NCBI GenBank assembly: GCA_035495815.1
Contig: DATJFH010000092.1
Location: forward strand, 6,855-70,854
Reading direction: 5' to 3'
DNA from: DATJFH01 sp035495815
GTDB lineage: Bacteria > Acidobacteriota > Terriglobia > Bryobacterales > Bryobacteraceae
DNA: 64,000 nt
Below are positions 51,601 through 60,345 of the stretch, piece by piece. The translations under genes and the position numbers were made by a program. Position 1 is the stretch's first letter. Each line of letters starts with the position of its first letter. Under the pieces are notes generated by a model, which was not told where the DNA came from, ran no database searches, and worked only from the letters and a program-made list of their open reading frames with translations.

Positions 51601-51712
51601 CGCCCGATGCGTCGCGGACGATTCCCGAGATTGCGCCGAGACCAGCCACGGACTGCGCGAACGCGCTGGCGGGCCACAGAATGGCAATGGTTACACAAAC
51701 CGGTGTACGCAT
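48620..51712 (-). CDS. Oar-like TonB-dependent receptor with carboxypeptidase-regulatory-like domain
   Basis: 1030 residues from the ATG at 51710-51712 with AGGAG upstream; a longer frame to 51745 lacks this support. MRTPVCVTIAILWPASAFAQ is the signal peptide. A CarboxypepD_reg-like domain (GIVRDASGAAVPGAQVVV) is followed by a plug (LPINGRRVDSFVLLAPA, then FGHATGGVVNTVTRSGGN) and a long barrel ending LQLGLRFIW, with a terminal aromatic residue for BAM. It is a second copy of the type at 7360 but clearly diverged. The ligand is unknown. A 166-bp gap separates it from the small exported gene. Confidence 0.9.
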   Translation of the reverse strand: MRTPVCVTIAILWPASAFAQSVAGLGAISGIVRDASGAAVPGAQVVVANESKGIRRTLTTTDAGVFTAPSLVPAPGYRVTADKQGFSQYELKDIQVLVGQNIGLEIALAVAGASVQVDVQAAAPIVDNTKTDVSQVIGSQQILELPINGRRVDSFVLLAPAVVPDGTFGLVSFRGIAGGNSFLTDGNDTTNQYYNENAGRTRIGSQISQDAVQEFQVVSNNYSAEFGHATGGVVNTVTRSGGNEFHGTGYWFFRNQEFNAKDTFAAINPQEKRNQFGASAGGKVIKDKLFYFFNYEGMRRDFPLIASITASGNPLFNASGAFIGTCTVGPAAATAAQCAAARSFLDRQFQTVPRTATQDLGFSKIDFRPTERHSFSASLNLLRWVSPNGLQTQAVLNNGNGVGNNANSSVRAKYGRAAWTAIPTNSMVNEFRFGWYNDKQFDYPNDALGIPGIGFLGISITGQSNLGTATDYPRLNPLENRYQLADSLTWTKGKHTLKLGFEFVRTQDYTNLLFNRTGTYTFPSFTALAMNLTGNTTGSKDWLTFTQALGNPIVDLYIKDYSFYVQDQYKVTPRLTLNLGFRYDYSDLPQPTITNPDYPATGRIPSYGKQFAPRLGLAYSLDEHGKTVIRAGYGIFHGRYPGGLINTLILGNGLYQKSITLNSGTASDKAAGPVFPNVLPNTAGFNPPAGSVNLNIASQDFRSPYTEQGDIAVERELAKDISVTASYIWSRGLHLTSVQDINIGAPGPVVNYRINDNAGNQVGTYSTPVYVRQNRVDPRYARVNIIDAGLNSWYNGMVLQLNKRMSRSFSSSVSYTWSHTIDTGQGGAGTPNIFASGGPQSYAPGDYRQEKGSSALDVRHRVGMSAIWAPTILRSGNTAARYLANDWQLAVLGTFSSSPAVTPTVQISSAPVAAPFTAAFTSTLNGYTSGGLGGRAAFLPIGSVNVGKIWRFDVRLTKAVMVKERYKAMFTFDAFNLLNHRYYTAVSNRAYVASGAVLNPASGFGVGNASQGFPDGTNARRLQLGLRFIW

Positions 51713-51912
51713 AAACACTCCTCGTCGAAACTTTCCTCTGGTCACAACAGGATACCATTTCGTCGAGGAGACTCGGATGTCGGCCGTGTTAAAAAACGCG
51801 GTTGTGAGGAGTAATTAGGCGCGTAAACCGGCCAAACCGGAGCGCACTCCAGGCCTGAGGGCGCAGGCCGCCGCTCGCAAGAAGTCCGGGGGCGACGGGA
51901 GTTGAACGGCCT

Positions 51913-52200
51913 TTACTCTTTCCTGGTTTTGGAGTCCGCCTGACCCGTCTTCCTCACAGCTTTGCCGGAAGCGGCGGCGTTAGAAGCGGCGGCCTTGCGT
52001 TGTGGTGACGACGGCGTATTTCGAGCCGCCTCCGCGGCGTCCTTTTTGGCCTGCGCTTCGGCAGCGGCGATTTTATACTTTTCAAACTGGATCGCCTGCG
52101 CCAGCGTTTCATGTTTCGGAGTCGAGGAAAACTCCTCGGCCAGCGCCAGAGGCGCGACGGTCAATACACCCATGCAAAGTGCAACGTAAACTGACTTCAT
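51913..52200 (-). CDS. Small exported Ala/Lys-rich protein, unknown function
   Basis: 95 residues. MKSVYVALCMGVLTVAPLALA is a signal peptide. The mature part, after EEFSSTPKHET, is strongly helical and rich in Ala, Lys and Gln, with a repeated A-rich tail (RKAAASNAAASGKAVRK). GGAGGGG precedes the ATG. There are no cysteines in the mature protein and no known motif. It may bind DNA, RNA or envelope polymer through its charge, but this is only a guess. No partner gene adjoins it. Confidence 0.65.
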   Translation of the reverse strand: MKSVYVALCMGVLTVAPLALAEEFSSTPKHETLAQAIQFEKYKIAAAEAQAKKDAAEAARNTPSSPQRKAAASNAAASGKAVRKTGQADSKTRKE

Positions 52201-52432
52201 GGATTCCCCTCCTGTAAATACCTGTTCAAGTTGTGCAGATCAATGGCCAATATTGCAGACAGTACAGTTAGCCGCCTGGGGAGCTGAACAAGTGGATTAT
52301 TTTTCGCGTGTGAGCGAGCAGAAAATATCACCCCTTGCGCATGCGCCGCCGGCGAACGGCGCCTGATTCGCTCTCGCATCCGGCCCCGAATTCACGAGCA
52401 AGCGATACGACGTGTCAAAATGGCAAGTTCAT

Positions 52433-54979
52433 ATGCGACATAGAATTCTGCTGCTCATTCTTCTCGTGGCTACATGCGCGGCTGTCTGGCGGGCGGCGCG
52501 GCTCTGGCAGGCGCCCGTGCAGGCTGCGCCTCAAGAACCGCTGCAAGCCACCCACAACGGTGTGACGGTCTCGAGCACGACCATCGGACACCAGTACCGG
52601 CAGGATGACTGGCCGGCTATCGCCGCCGCCCCCGACGGCTCGATATGGGCCGCCTGGCTCAGCTTCGAAGGCGGGCACGACGACGTTGCCTTGCGCCACT
52701 ACCAGAACGGCAAGTGGAGCAACATCCACTGGGCTCCCAATACGAGCGGCGACAGCCTGATGCCGCAAGTGGCCGTCGACTCCTCGAATCGCGTGTGGGT
52801 CGTATGGTCGCAGCAGTTGAACGACAACTGGGACATTTACGCCCGCCGCTTCGACCCCGCGCGGCAGGAGTGGAGCACGGCGGAACGCCTGACGTCGGAG
52901 CCACTGCCGGACATCAATCCGCGGCTGGCGTCCAATGGAAAAGGGCAGTTCGCCCTGGTGTGGCAGGGCTTCCGCGGCAGGAACAGCAACATTTTCCTCA
53001 AGACCTTCGACGGAGAGCGCTGGTCCGGCGAAGTGCGCGTCACGCGGCGCGAGGCGAACGATTGGGAGCCCGCGGTCGCTATCGACGGCAACGGCTCGGC
53101 CTGGGTCGCGTATGACAGCTACAAGAACGGCAACTACGATGTGTTTCTCTCGCATGTGGAAAACGGCCGGGTCAGCGGAGCCGAGATCGCCGTCGCTACC
53201 ACGCCGCGGTATGAAGCGCGCGCGACGGTCGCAGCCGACAGCGGCGGCCGCGTCTGGGTGGCCTGGGAAGCCGGTCTGCCGGATTGGGGCAAAGACAGCG
53301 GCTACGTCATCAAGGATCGCCTGACCGGCTCGTTCCTCGGCGGCGTGCGCCAGGCCCGGATCGCCTGCTATCAGAACGGGCAGTGGCGGCAGCCGGCCAA
53401 ACCGCTGGGCTCGGTCTTCACCGGCGAGCGCGTTTCGCAGCCTCACGTGTTTTTCTCCGGCGCCGGCCTCTGGGTGGCGGCCAAGATCCGAACCACCATC
53501 CCCGGCGCCAGGAAGAATCCTTCCGACTACTATTTCCCCAGCCAGCAGAAAGGCTATTGGGAGTATGCGGTGACGCGGCTCGAAGGCGACCACTGGGCCC
53601 CGCCCTTCGCGCTGCCCAACAGCCGCGGGCGCTCGAGCACCCGAATGAGCGCCGCTGCGGACGCCGCCGGCGCGCTCTGGATGACGTGGCCCACCGACGG
53701 CCGGTCGCAGGGCGACTATCATCGTCCGATTCGCCAGCAGGTCTATGCCGCGCAGCTCCGCGCCGATTCAGCCTCCGCGCCGCCGGCGCTCGTGGCTGCC
53801 GTTCCAGAGAGTGTAGACGCCAAGCAGGGCCACGCCGACGAGCCGGGCGACCTGCGCGCCATCCGCTCCTACACCGCTTCCATCGGCGGGCAGACGAATC
53901 ACATCCTGCGCGGCGACTTCCATCGCCACACCGAGCTGAGCTGGGACCGCGGCGGCGAGCCCGACGGGTCGCTGCAGGAGTTCTATCGCTACATGATCGA
54001 CGCCGCCTCCATGGATTTCGGCGCGTCCACCGATCATCAGGGCGGGGCCTGGCCGTACTGGTGGTGGTACACGCAGAAGATGACCGACATGTATCACGTG
54101 CCCGGCGCTTACGTGGCCATCTTCGGGTACGAACGCAGCGCTCAGTATCCGTTCGCGCACCGCAACATGTTCTTCGTCCGCCGCTCGGACGCCCGGGTGA
54201 CGCCGTTCTTTCTCAAGGAGGGCGTGAAACAGTACGAACTCCCGCTCGGCGCCGAAGGAGACGAGCCCGGATCCGGCAGCCCTGACGTGGTGAAGAACGA
54301 TCAGCGCCTGCTGTACGAGGAAGTGCGGGCGCGCAACGGCCTCGCCATCGCCCACACGACTTCCACAAATCAAGGCGGTCCGTGGACGGACAACGATCCG
54401 CAGCTCGAGCCGGTGGTCGAGATCTTTCAAGGCGCCCGCACCAGCTCCGAGCAGCCCGGCGGGCCGCTGGTGACCGATCCGCAGAAAGACTCCGAGCAGA
54501 TGGGGCTGATCGGATACCGCCCCGAGGGCATGGTGTCGGTCGCCTGGGCGAAGGGATACAAGCTGGGCGTGATCGCCAGCTCGGACCACTTCTCGACGCA
54601 CATCTCTTATGCGCTGGTGTACACCGCCGATCCGACGCGCAAGGGAATCCTGGACGCCATCCGCAAGCGCCATACCTACGGCGCCACCGACAACATCATC
54701 CTCGAGGTGCGCATGGGCGAGCATTTCATGGGCGACGAATTCGCAGTCAGGCGCGCTGAGCCGATCCGGGTGAAGGCGCGCGGAACCAGACCGGTGGTCC
54801 GGGTGGAAATTCTGAAGGACGCCAAGGTGATCTACTCAACGGAGCCGAAACAGAAGGACGTGTCGTTCCAGTTCACCGACACGGGCGATGTCTCGCAGCG
54901 GCACTACTATTACGTGCGCCTGCAGCAGGACGACCGCATGACGGCATGGTCGTCCCCGATGTTCGTCAATTACAAGTAA
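52433..54979 (+). CDS. DUF3604 (PHP-like) protein with N-terminal beta-propeller
   Basis: 848 residues from the ATG at 52433; a GTG at 52412 is possible, and neither has a good ribosome-binding site. MRHRILLLILLVATCAAVWRA is a signal peptide or anchor. Residues about 40-440 form a propeller with blades such as DGSIWAAW and NRVWVVW. About 485-848 are a DUF3604 domain: RGDFHRHTELSWD (HxH), ASTDHQGG, VAIFGYERSAQYPFAHRNMFF, LAIAHTTSTNQGG and GVIASSDHFS give the PHP-type metal ligands. DUF3604 proteins are suspected hydrolases of unknown substrate, exported. The propeller may bind the target. Confidence 0.85.
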   Translation: MRHRILLLILLVATCAAVWRAARLWQAPVQAAPQEPLQATHNGVTVSSTTIGHQYRQDDWPAIAAAPDGSIWAAWLSFEGGHDDVALRHYQNGKWSNIHWAPNTSGDSLMPQVAVDSSNRVWVVWSQQLNDNWDIYARRFDPARQEWSTAERLTSEPLPDINPRLASNGKGQFALVWQGFRGRNSNIFLKTFDGERWSGEVRVTRREANDWEPAVAIDGNGSAWVAYDSYKNGNYDVFLSHVENGRVSGAEIAVATTPRYEARATVAADSGGRVWVAWEAGLPDWGKDSGYVIKDRLTGSFLGGVRQARIACYQNGQWRQPAKPLGSVFTGERVSQPHVFFSGAGLWVAAKIRTTIPGARKNPSDYYFPSQQKGYWEYAVTRLEGDHWAPPFALPNSRGRSSTRMSAAADAAGALWMTWPTDGRSQGDYHRPIRQQVYAAQLRADSASAPPALVAAVPESVDAKQGHADEPGDLRAIRSYTASIGGQTNHILRGDFHRHTELSWDRGGEPDGSLQEFYRYMIDAASMDFGASTDHQGGAWPYWWWYTQKMTDMYHVPGAYVAIFGYERSAQYPFAHRNMFFVRRSDARVTPFFLKEGVKQYELPLGAEGDEPGSGSPDVVKNDQRLLYEEVRARNGLAIAHTTSTNQGGPWTDNDPQLEPVVEIFQGARTSSEQPGGPLVTDPQKDSEQMGLIGYRPEGMVSVAWAKGYKLGVIASSDHFSTHISYALVYTADPTRKGILDAIRKRHTYGATDNIILEVRMGEHFMGDEFAVRRAEPIRVKARGTRPVVRVEILKDAKVIYSTEPKQKDVSFQFTDTGDVSQRHYYYVRLQQDDRMTAWSSPMFVNYK

Positions 54980-55027
54980 TGGGCGCGCGATCCGGGCCGT
55001 GCCGGACCGCGAATGACGCGCGCGGCG

Positions 55028-56491
55028 TCACTCCCCGCGCAGATCGTAGCAAAGCAGCCGCGGTCCGTCCCCGCGCATGATGTCTTTCGTATTCTGCGTG
55101 ACGTAAAGCAGTCCCTTGCTCAACACCGGCAGCGCCCAGGTCTCCCGTGCGGCGAACAGCCACGCCCGCGACAGTTGCTTGTAACCCTTGGGCGTCAGCT
55201 CCAGCCATAACAGGTGCCCCAGTTCGCCCAGACAAAGGAACTTGCCGTCCACCCACAACAACGTTCCGCGAAAGGTCCCCAGCGTCTGCCGGTGCTCGGC
55301 GCCGTTGATGGTGAGGGACTCCTCCCACTCCGGATTGACCCGCCACATCAGCTTGCCCGTCTTCAATTCCAGGCACACCAGCGAGGCGTCGGGCTCGTTC
55401 CGTCCATCGAATCCGTAAAGATAGCCGTCTTTGTGGACGGCTGTGTTGAAATGCGTGGCTAGGTTGTCCGTGGTCCAGGCCACGCTCTGTCCCCCATTGG
55501 GCAGCAGGTTGAGCAGCGCCCCGCCGGTCTTGTAGCTTGCGGAGATGAATACCTGGTTGCCCACGATCAGCGGACAGGCCGCGTTCACCGATTCGTAGCT
55601 TTTGCTGCGCCACGGAAATTCAAAATCCACCGCGCCGTTCTGCGGATCGATGGACATCAACCCGCCCGTGGGAGGACGGCTCTCCCCGCCCGCGAGCACG
55701 AAAATGCGCCGCTTCCCGTTGACGGTGGCGGGAACGGGAGACGCATAGCTCGCGCCCCACTGGCTGCCCGCGCCCCAGACCATCGCGCCGGACTTTTTAT
55801 CGAACGCCGCCACCGACGGACCGCCCGGCGCGCCGATGTTGACGATCAGCAGGTCGCCCTCGATCAGCGGCGTCGAAGCCACGCCGAAGAAGTCCTGCGG
55901 AATTTTGAATTCGCCGCGCAGGTCCCGCTTCCAGTACACCTGGCCCGTTTCGAGCTTCAGGCAATGCAGCTTTCCTTCGGCCCCGTAGGTGTAGACACGG
56001 TCGCCGTCGATAACCGGGCTGGCCCGCGGACCGTTGTTGTAGCCATAGCGGTCCTCGAACCGGGTGGGATAGGTGAAGCGCCAATAGCGCTCCCCGGTTT
56101 CACGGCGCAGGCACTCGACCCGCTCTTCGCTGCCCACGCGATGGATAAAAAGCAGGCGGTCGCCGGAGATGGCGGGCGAGCTGTAGCTGGTCCCTTTCTT
56201 CATCTCCCAGACCAGCTTCGGACCGGTCTTGGGAAAGGACTGGAGCAGCCGTGTCTCGGTGGACATGGCGTTGTGAGTGGGCCCCAGGAAGGACGTCCAG
56301 TCGTGGGTGACGGCGCCGGCGGGCAGCGGCTTGGGCCTGGCCCGGAAGGTGACGTCCTCGTTCTTTTCCGGGGCGGGCCCCGGAGCCGAAGGCAGGTTGG
56401 CGACAGCCGGCGGAGCAGGATCGCGGAACTTGCCGCCGGCGGCGGCGATCGCGGTCAGGGTGATGAGGGCGGCTGCCAGTTTGCGTCGCAC
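55028..56491 (-). CDS. Exported PQQ-binding-like beta-propeller protein
   Basis: 487 residues. A short signal (MRRKLAAALITLTAIAAAGG) precedes PQQ-like blades seen as VECLRRETGERYWRFTYP, LHCLKLETGQVYWKRDL and LVCLELKTGKLMWRVNP. Each blade has the tryptophan-docking pattern AxDxxTGxxxW in a degenerate form. No dehydrogenase catalytic residues are visible, so this is a binding protein rather than an alcohol dehydrogenase. The gene converges with the DUF3604 gene and is 45 bp from the NHL gene. Confidence 0.88.
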   Translation of the reverse strand: MRRKLAAALITLTAIAAAGGKFRDPAPPAVANLPSAPGPAPEKNEDVTFRARPKPLPAGAVTHDWTSFLGPTHNAMSTETRLLQSFPKTGPKLVWEMKKGTSYSSPAISGDRLLFIHRVGSEERVECLRRETGERYWRFTYPTRFEDRYGYNNGPRASPVIDGDRVYTYGAEGKLHCLKLETGQVYWKRDLRGEFKIPQDFFGVASTPLIEGDLLIVNIGAPGGPSVAAFDKKSGAMVWGAGSQWGASYASPVPATVNGKRRIFVLAGGESRPPTGGLMSIDPQNGAVDFEFPWRSKSYESVNAACPLIVGNQVFISASYKTGGALLNLLPNGGQSVAWTTDNLATHFNTAVHKDGYLYGFDGRNEPDASLVCLELKTGKLMWRVNPEWEESLTINGAEHRQTLGTFRGTLLWVDGKFLCLGELGHLLWLELTPKGYKQLSRAWLFAARETWALPVLSKGLLYVTQNTKDIMRGDGPRLLCYDLRGE

Positions 56492-56536
56492 GAGATCACC
56501 ATACCACGCGCGCCGCGCCGTGCCCTGCTGTTACCG

Positions 56537-57778
56537 TCAGCTCTTCGGAGACCTGGGCCACGGAGCGCCCTGCTCTTTTTTGACCACCGGCCCCACGCCC
56601 TTGAACAGAAATTTCTGCACCCGCTGCCCGCGATACGTCTCCGTCGTGAAGATGTTGCCTTTGGAATCGGTGGCGATGCTGTGGACGGCGTAGAATTGAC
56701 CGGGCTGCCGTCCGCCGTCGCCGAACGTCGTCAGGACTTCGAGCGTGTCGCGAAGCAGCACGTGCACTTTCATGTTCGATCCGTCCGCGATGTAAAGGTA
56801 CTTCTGCCCCGGGTCCTTCGACAGGGCGACGTCGAACGTCGAGCCATCGCCGAGGGTATTTTTCTCGATGACGGTTTCCTTCACGAATGTGCCGTCGGTT
56901 TTGAAAACCTGAATGCGGTCGTTGGTGCGGTCGCAGACATACAGCAGCCGGTCGCTCGACAGCGCCAAGCCGTGTACCGGCGTCCGGAACTGCTGGGCAA
57001 GCGGGTCGGACGGTTTGTACGGCGGGAGCTGCGTGTCGTCGGGCTTGTGGCCGTAGGCGCCCCAGTGCCGCTTGTACTTTCCGGTATCGGCGTCGAACAC
57101 GATGACGCGCCGGTTTCCGTAACCGTCCGCTACATACAATTCGTTGGTCTTCGGATCCACCAGCGTCTTGGCCGGCAGCTTCAAATTCTCCGGGTCGTTG
57201 CTTCCGGCGCCCTTATTGGGCTTGCCGATCTGCATCAGGAACTTGCCGCTCTGGGTGAACTTCAGGACCATGCTGTCGTGGACCGCCCCGGCGCCCATCC
57301 GGCTCTCGTCGGTGGGCAGCTTGGCGGGCTGCTGGCCCCGGCCGTTCCCGCCAATCCAGACATTGCCCTTGTAGTCGACGTCGATTCCGTGATTCGATGC
57401 CGGCCAGTCGTATCCCTGGCCCGGACCGCCCCAGTGCCCGATCAGGTCGCCTGCCGGGTTGAACTCCAGTATGGGCGGGGCCGGCACGCAGCAGGTGGAA
57501 GCCGGCGGTTTCCAGGTCGCGTACTTTTCCTTCTCCTCGAGGGAGCCTGCGCGATGAATGATCCAGACGTTGTCGCTCGAATCCACCCCCACGCCGATCG
57601 TGGCGCCGATGACCCAGTGGTTCGGCAGAGGCTTCGGCCACAGAGGATCCACTTCGAAGCGAGGAGCCTGCGTGCCCGCGGCTTCGACCACGGCCCTCTT
57701 GCGGAGCGCCTCCGATCCGGCCGCCAGCGCGATGATGACGGCCACGAACGCCGCCCCGATATAGTAATTCCGTCTCAT
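56537..57778 (-). CDS. Exported NHL-repeat (six-bladed) beta-propeller protein
   Basis: 413 residues. MRRNYYIGAAFVAVIIALAAG is a signal peptide or anchor. NHL-type blades are seen in NHGIDVDYKGNVWIGGNG, KTLVDPKTNELYVADGYGNRRVIVFDADTG, VHGLALSSDRLLYVCDRTNDRIQVF and VHSIATDSKGNIFTTETYRGQRVQKF. Such proteins act in periplasmic binding or as peptidyl-glycine lyase-like enzymes; a Cys pair (STCCVPAPP) is odd. It is upstream of the PQQ-like gene on the same strand and divergent from the HupE gene. Confidence 0.87.
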   Translation of the reverse strand: MRRNYYIGAAFVAVIIALAAGSEALRKRAVVEAAGTQAPRFEVDPLWPKPLPNHWVIGATIGVGVDSSDNVWIIHRAGSLEEKEKYATWKPPASTCCVPAPPILEFNPAGDLIGHWGGPGQGYDWPASNHGIDVDYKGNVWIGGNGRGQQPAKLPTDESRMGAGAVHDSMVLKFTQSGKFLMQIGKPNKGAGSNDPENLKLPAKTLVDPKTNELYVADGYGNRRVIVFDADTGKYKRHWGAYGHKPDDTQLPPYKPSDPLAQQFRTPVHGLALSSDRLLYVCDRTNDRIQVFKTDGTFVKETVIEKNTLGDGSTFDVALSKDPGQKYLYIADGSNMKVHVLLRDTLEVLTTFGDGGRQPGQFYAVHSIATDSKGNIFTTETYRGQRVQKFLFKGVGPVVKKEQGAPWPRSPKS

Positions 57779-57841
57779 TCGTTCCCCCCGCCGATTCGGC
57801 GTACGCTATCATACACGATTTCGGCAGGGAAGGAACGAGGC

Positions 57842-59122
57842 TTGCGATTCATCGCGTTCATTGCCATCTGCGGCGCTGCCGCCTCCGGCCACGATATCCC
57901 CGGCGACATCACCGTCCACGCGTTCGTCAAGCCCTCCGGACAGCGTTTGCAGCTGCTGGCGCGCGTTCCGCTCAAAGCTATTCGCGACCTGGATTTTCCC
58001 GAACGGGAGCGCGGCTACCTCGACGTGTCGCGGCTCGCGCCGCTGCTGCCCGACCTGGCCACCTTGTGGATCTCGGATTCGGTCGAGCTCTACGAGAACG
58101 GCGTCCGGCTGGCCGGGCCACGAGTGGCCGCAACCCGGGTTTCGCTTGAATCGGATAAATCTTTCGCCTCTTTCGGACAGGCGCTCGAGCACCTGACCGG
58201 GCCGCGGCTGGCGGACAGCGAAAACGTGCTCTGGAACCAGGTGTGGTTCGATGCGCTGTTCGAATACCCGATCCGGTCGGAGGGGTCCGCCTTTTCCATA
58301 CGTCCCGGGATGGAAGGCCTCGCCACCCGGGTGGTGACGGTCCTCCGGTTCGTGCTGCCCGGCGGCGCCGTTCGGGCCTACGAGTTTCTCGGCGACCCGG
58401 GCCTGGTTCCGCTCGATCCGAGCCTTTCCCAAGCTGCGGCAAGGTTCGTCGCGCTGGGCTTTCACCATATTCTCGACGGCGCCGACCACCTGCTGTTCCT
58501 GCTGTGCCTGGTGATCCCGCTGCGGCGCTTCCGTCCGCTGATACTCGTGGTGACTGCGTTCACGCTGGCCCATTCGATCACGCTGATCGCGTCCGCTTAC
58601 GATTTGGCCCCCGGCGCGCTCTGGTTTCCGCCGCTGATCGAGGCGCTGATCGCCATGTCGATCGTCTACATGGCGCTCGAGAACATCGTAGCCGCGAGCG
58701 CCGGGCATCGGTGGATGATCGCGTTCGCCTTCGGTCTGGTGCACGGCTTCGGCTTCTCCTTCGCGCTTCGGGAGCGGCTTCAATTCGCCGGCTCGCACCT
58801 GCTGGTTTCCCTGCTGTCGTTCAATATCGGCGTGGAGCTGGGGCAGTTGCTGGCGCTGGCAATCCTGGTCCCGCTGCTCGGAGCGCTCTTCCGCTTCGTG
58901 GTCGCGGAGCGGATGGGAACCATCCTCCTCTCCGCGCTGGTGGCCCATACCGGCTGGCATTGGATGCTCGAGCGCTGGGAACTGCTTCGCAGGTACAAAT
59001 TCGCCTGGCCGCCGATGGACGCCGCGTTCCTGGCAGCCGCGCTGCGCTGCGCAATGTGGGCGGCGATCCTCGCGGGCGCTCTGTGGGCGATCCGCCGCAT
59101 GCTGCCGGAGCGCTCCCGATGA
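57842..59122 (+). CDS. HupE/UreJ-family membrane protein
   Basis: 426 residues from a TTG at 57842 with AAGGA upstream; the frame is open much further left but that part is a shadow. MRFIAFIAICGAAASG is a signal peptide. Residues about 17-205 are a periplasmic beta-rich domain. About 210-426 are the HupE/UreJ domain with six to seven membrane helices and the conserved FHHILDGADHLLFLLCL and GLVHGFGFSFAL motifs, whose His and Asp bind metal. HupE proteins transport nickel or cobalt; the long N-terminal domain is typical of this subfamily. The stop overlaps the sialidase-like start. Confidence 0.85.
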   Translation: MRFIAFIAICGAAASGHDIPGDITVHAFVKPSGQRLQLLARVPLKAIRDLDFPERERGYLDVSRLAPLLPDLATLWISDSVELYENGVRLAGPRVAATRVSLESDKSFASFGQALEHLTGPRLADSENVLWNQVWFDALFEYPIRSEGSAFSIRPGMEGLATRVVTVLRFVLPGGAVRAYEFLGDPGLVPLDPSLSQAAARFVALGFHHILDGADHLLFLLCLVIPLRRFRPLILVVTAFTLAHSITLIASAYDLAPGALWFPPLIEALIAMSIVYMALENIVAASAGHRWMIAFAFGLVHGFGFSFALRERLQFAGSHLLVSLLSFNIGVELGQLLALAILVPLLGALFRFVVAERMGTILLSALVAHTGWHWMLERWELLRRYKFAWPPMDAAFLAAALRCAMWAAILAGALWAIRRMLPERSR

Positions 59123-60345
59123 CCCGCCGCCTGTTTCTCGCCGCGCCCGCCGCTTACGCGCAGACACCCGGGCGCGTCACCCGTGAAGTGTTTCTGCGCT
59201 CGCCCGCCAGGGGCACGGCGGTGATGGCGAATGCCTGTTACACCGAGCGCTCCGGCGGCGGCATGGTTTCGATCGAGCACCGTTTCAGCCGTTCCGACAC
59301 GGTGGACGCCGCCTATTACCGATATTCGAAAGATTATGGCCGGACCTGGAGTTCCCCCGTCATGCGCAGCACCGGCGAGAAGCGTCCCGGAGGCATGCTC
59401 CGCCGGCATCCCCGCGCCGCCATCGTGGACCCGAACTCGGGCCGCTTCATCGAGTTCTGGAACGAGGGCCTTCTGCCGACCGACGATCCGCTGGAGGGGA
59501 TGCGCCAGTGGAATATCTTCTACAAGGTGGAGGGGCGCGTCCGCCAGGTGATCCAAGAAGGGAGGGAGTTCGGTCCGCGCCACCCGCTTCCGGGAATCTA
59601 CACGGGCAGGAACATGGTGATGCTGGGAGACGTGGGGTCGGTTCCGATGGTGACCACCGGAGGCTCCATCCTGCTGCCGGCCATGGCCACCACGCTCGAT
59701 GCCGCGGGAAAACTTTACAACCCCACCGGCGGCTACACTTACACGGACGTAGTCGTCTTGCACGGCCGCTGGCGCGGTCCACGCTTGACGTGGACTTCGT
59801 CTGGGGTGGTGAAAGGGGACCCGGGCAGATCCACGCGCGGCATGGATGAGCCGACGCTGGGAACTCTGTCCGGCGGGCGGCTGATCATGGTGATGCGCGG
59901 GTCGAACGACCGCAACCCCGGCCTGCCCGGCTACAAATGGGTGTCCTACTCGGACGACGGCGGCTTCCGCTGGACCGCGCCCCAACCCTGGACCTATGAG
60001 ACTTGCGCGCCGTTCTTCTCTCCCAGCGCCAGTTCCCAACTGCTTCCGCATTCGAATGGAAAGCTGTACTGGCTAGGGCACATCAGCGCCGCGAACCCGC
60101 GCGGAAACAGCCCGCGTTATCCCGTATATCTGGGTGAAGTGGACCGGACCAGCGGCCTTCTCCTACGGGACAGCCTGGTGTTGCTGGACGACCGGCAGGC
60201 GGGCGAAGACCAGATTCTGATGCTGTACAGTCCTTACTGCCGCGAGGACCGCCAAACGGGCGGGATCGCCGTTCACCTGTCGCGGCTTTTTGCTTTCCGG
60301 GAGGGCTGGGTCGGAGACGCCATGCTGTACCGCGTCAAGGTGTAG
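59119..60345 (+). CDS. Sialidase-like exported propeller protein
   Basis: 408 residues; the ATG overlaps the HupE stop (ATGA), so a longer upstream frame is a shadow. MTRRLFLAAPAAYAQ is a short signal peptide. Two Asp-box-type motifs are visible, SKDYGRTW and SDDGGFRW, typical of sialidase and related propellers. The RRHPRA segment gives an arginine that could belong to the carboxylate-binding triad, but a full triad and the Tyr/Glu pair cannot be confirmed. It may be a non-catalytic glycan-binding protein. Confidence 0.75.
   Translation: MTRRLFLAAPAAYAQTPGRVTREVFLRSPARGTAVMANACYTERSGGGMVSIEHRFSRSDTVDAAYYRYSKDYGRTWSSPVMRSTGEKRPGGMLRRHPRAAIVDPNSGRFIEFWNEGLLPTDDPLEGMRQWNIFYKVEGRVRQVIQEGREFGPRHPLPGIYTGRNMVMLGDVGSVPMVTTGGSILLPAMATTLDAAGKLYNPTGGYTYTDVVVLHGRWRGPRLTWTSSGVVKGDPGRSTRGMDEPTLGTLSGGRLIMVMRGSNDRNPGLPGYKWVSYSDDGGFRWTAPQPWTYETCAPFFSPSASSQLLPHSNGKLYWLGHISAANPRGNSPRYPVYLGEVDRTSGLLLRDSLVLLDDRQAGEDQILMLYSPYCREDRQTGGIAVHLSRLFAFREGWVGDAMLYRVKV

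Noticed and set aside
48773..51814. Plus-strand open frame of 1013 codons opposite the second Oar-like receptor
   Set aside because: The minus strand encodes a complete receptor with signal peptide and barrel; this frame has no domain signal.
52231..52290. Possible promoter for the small exported gene at 51913, TTGATC/TATTTA with 17-bp spacing
   Set aside because: The -10 box would put the transcription start inside the ribosome-binding site, leaving almost no leader; too weak to list.
55964..57841. Upstream extension of the HupE protein to a 1052-residue protein
   Set aside because: The extension lies opposite the NHL and PQQ-like genes, and a ribosome-binding site with a signal peptide marks the TTG at 57842.
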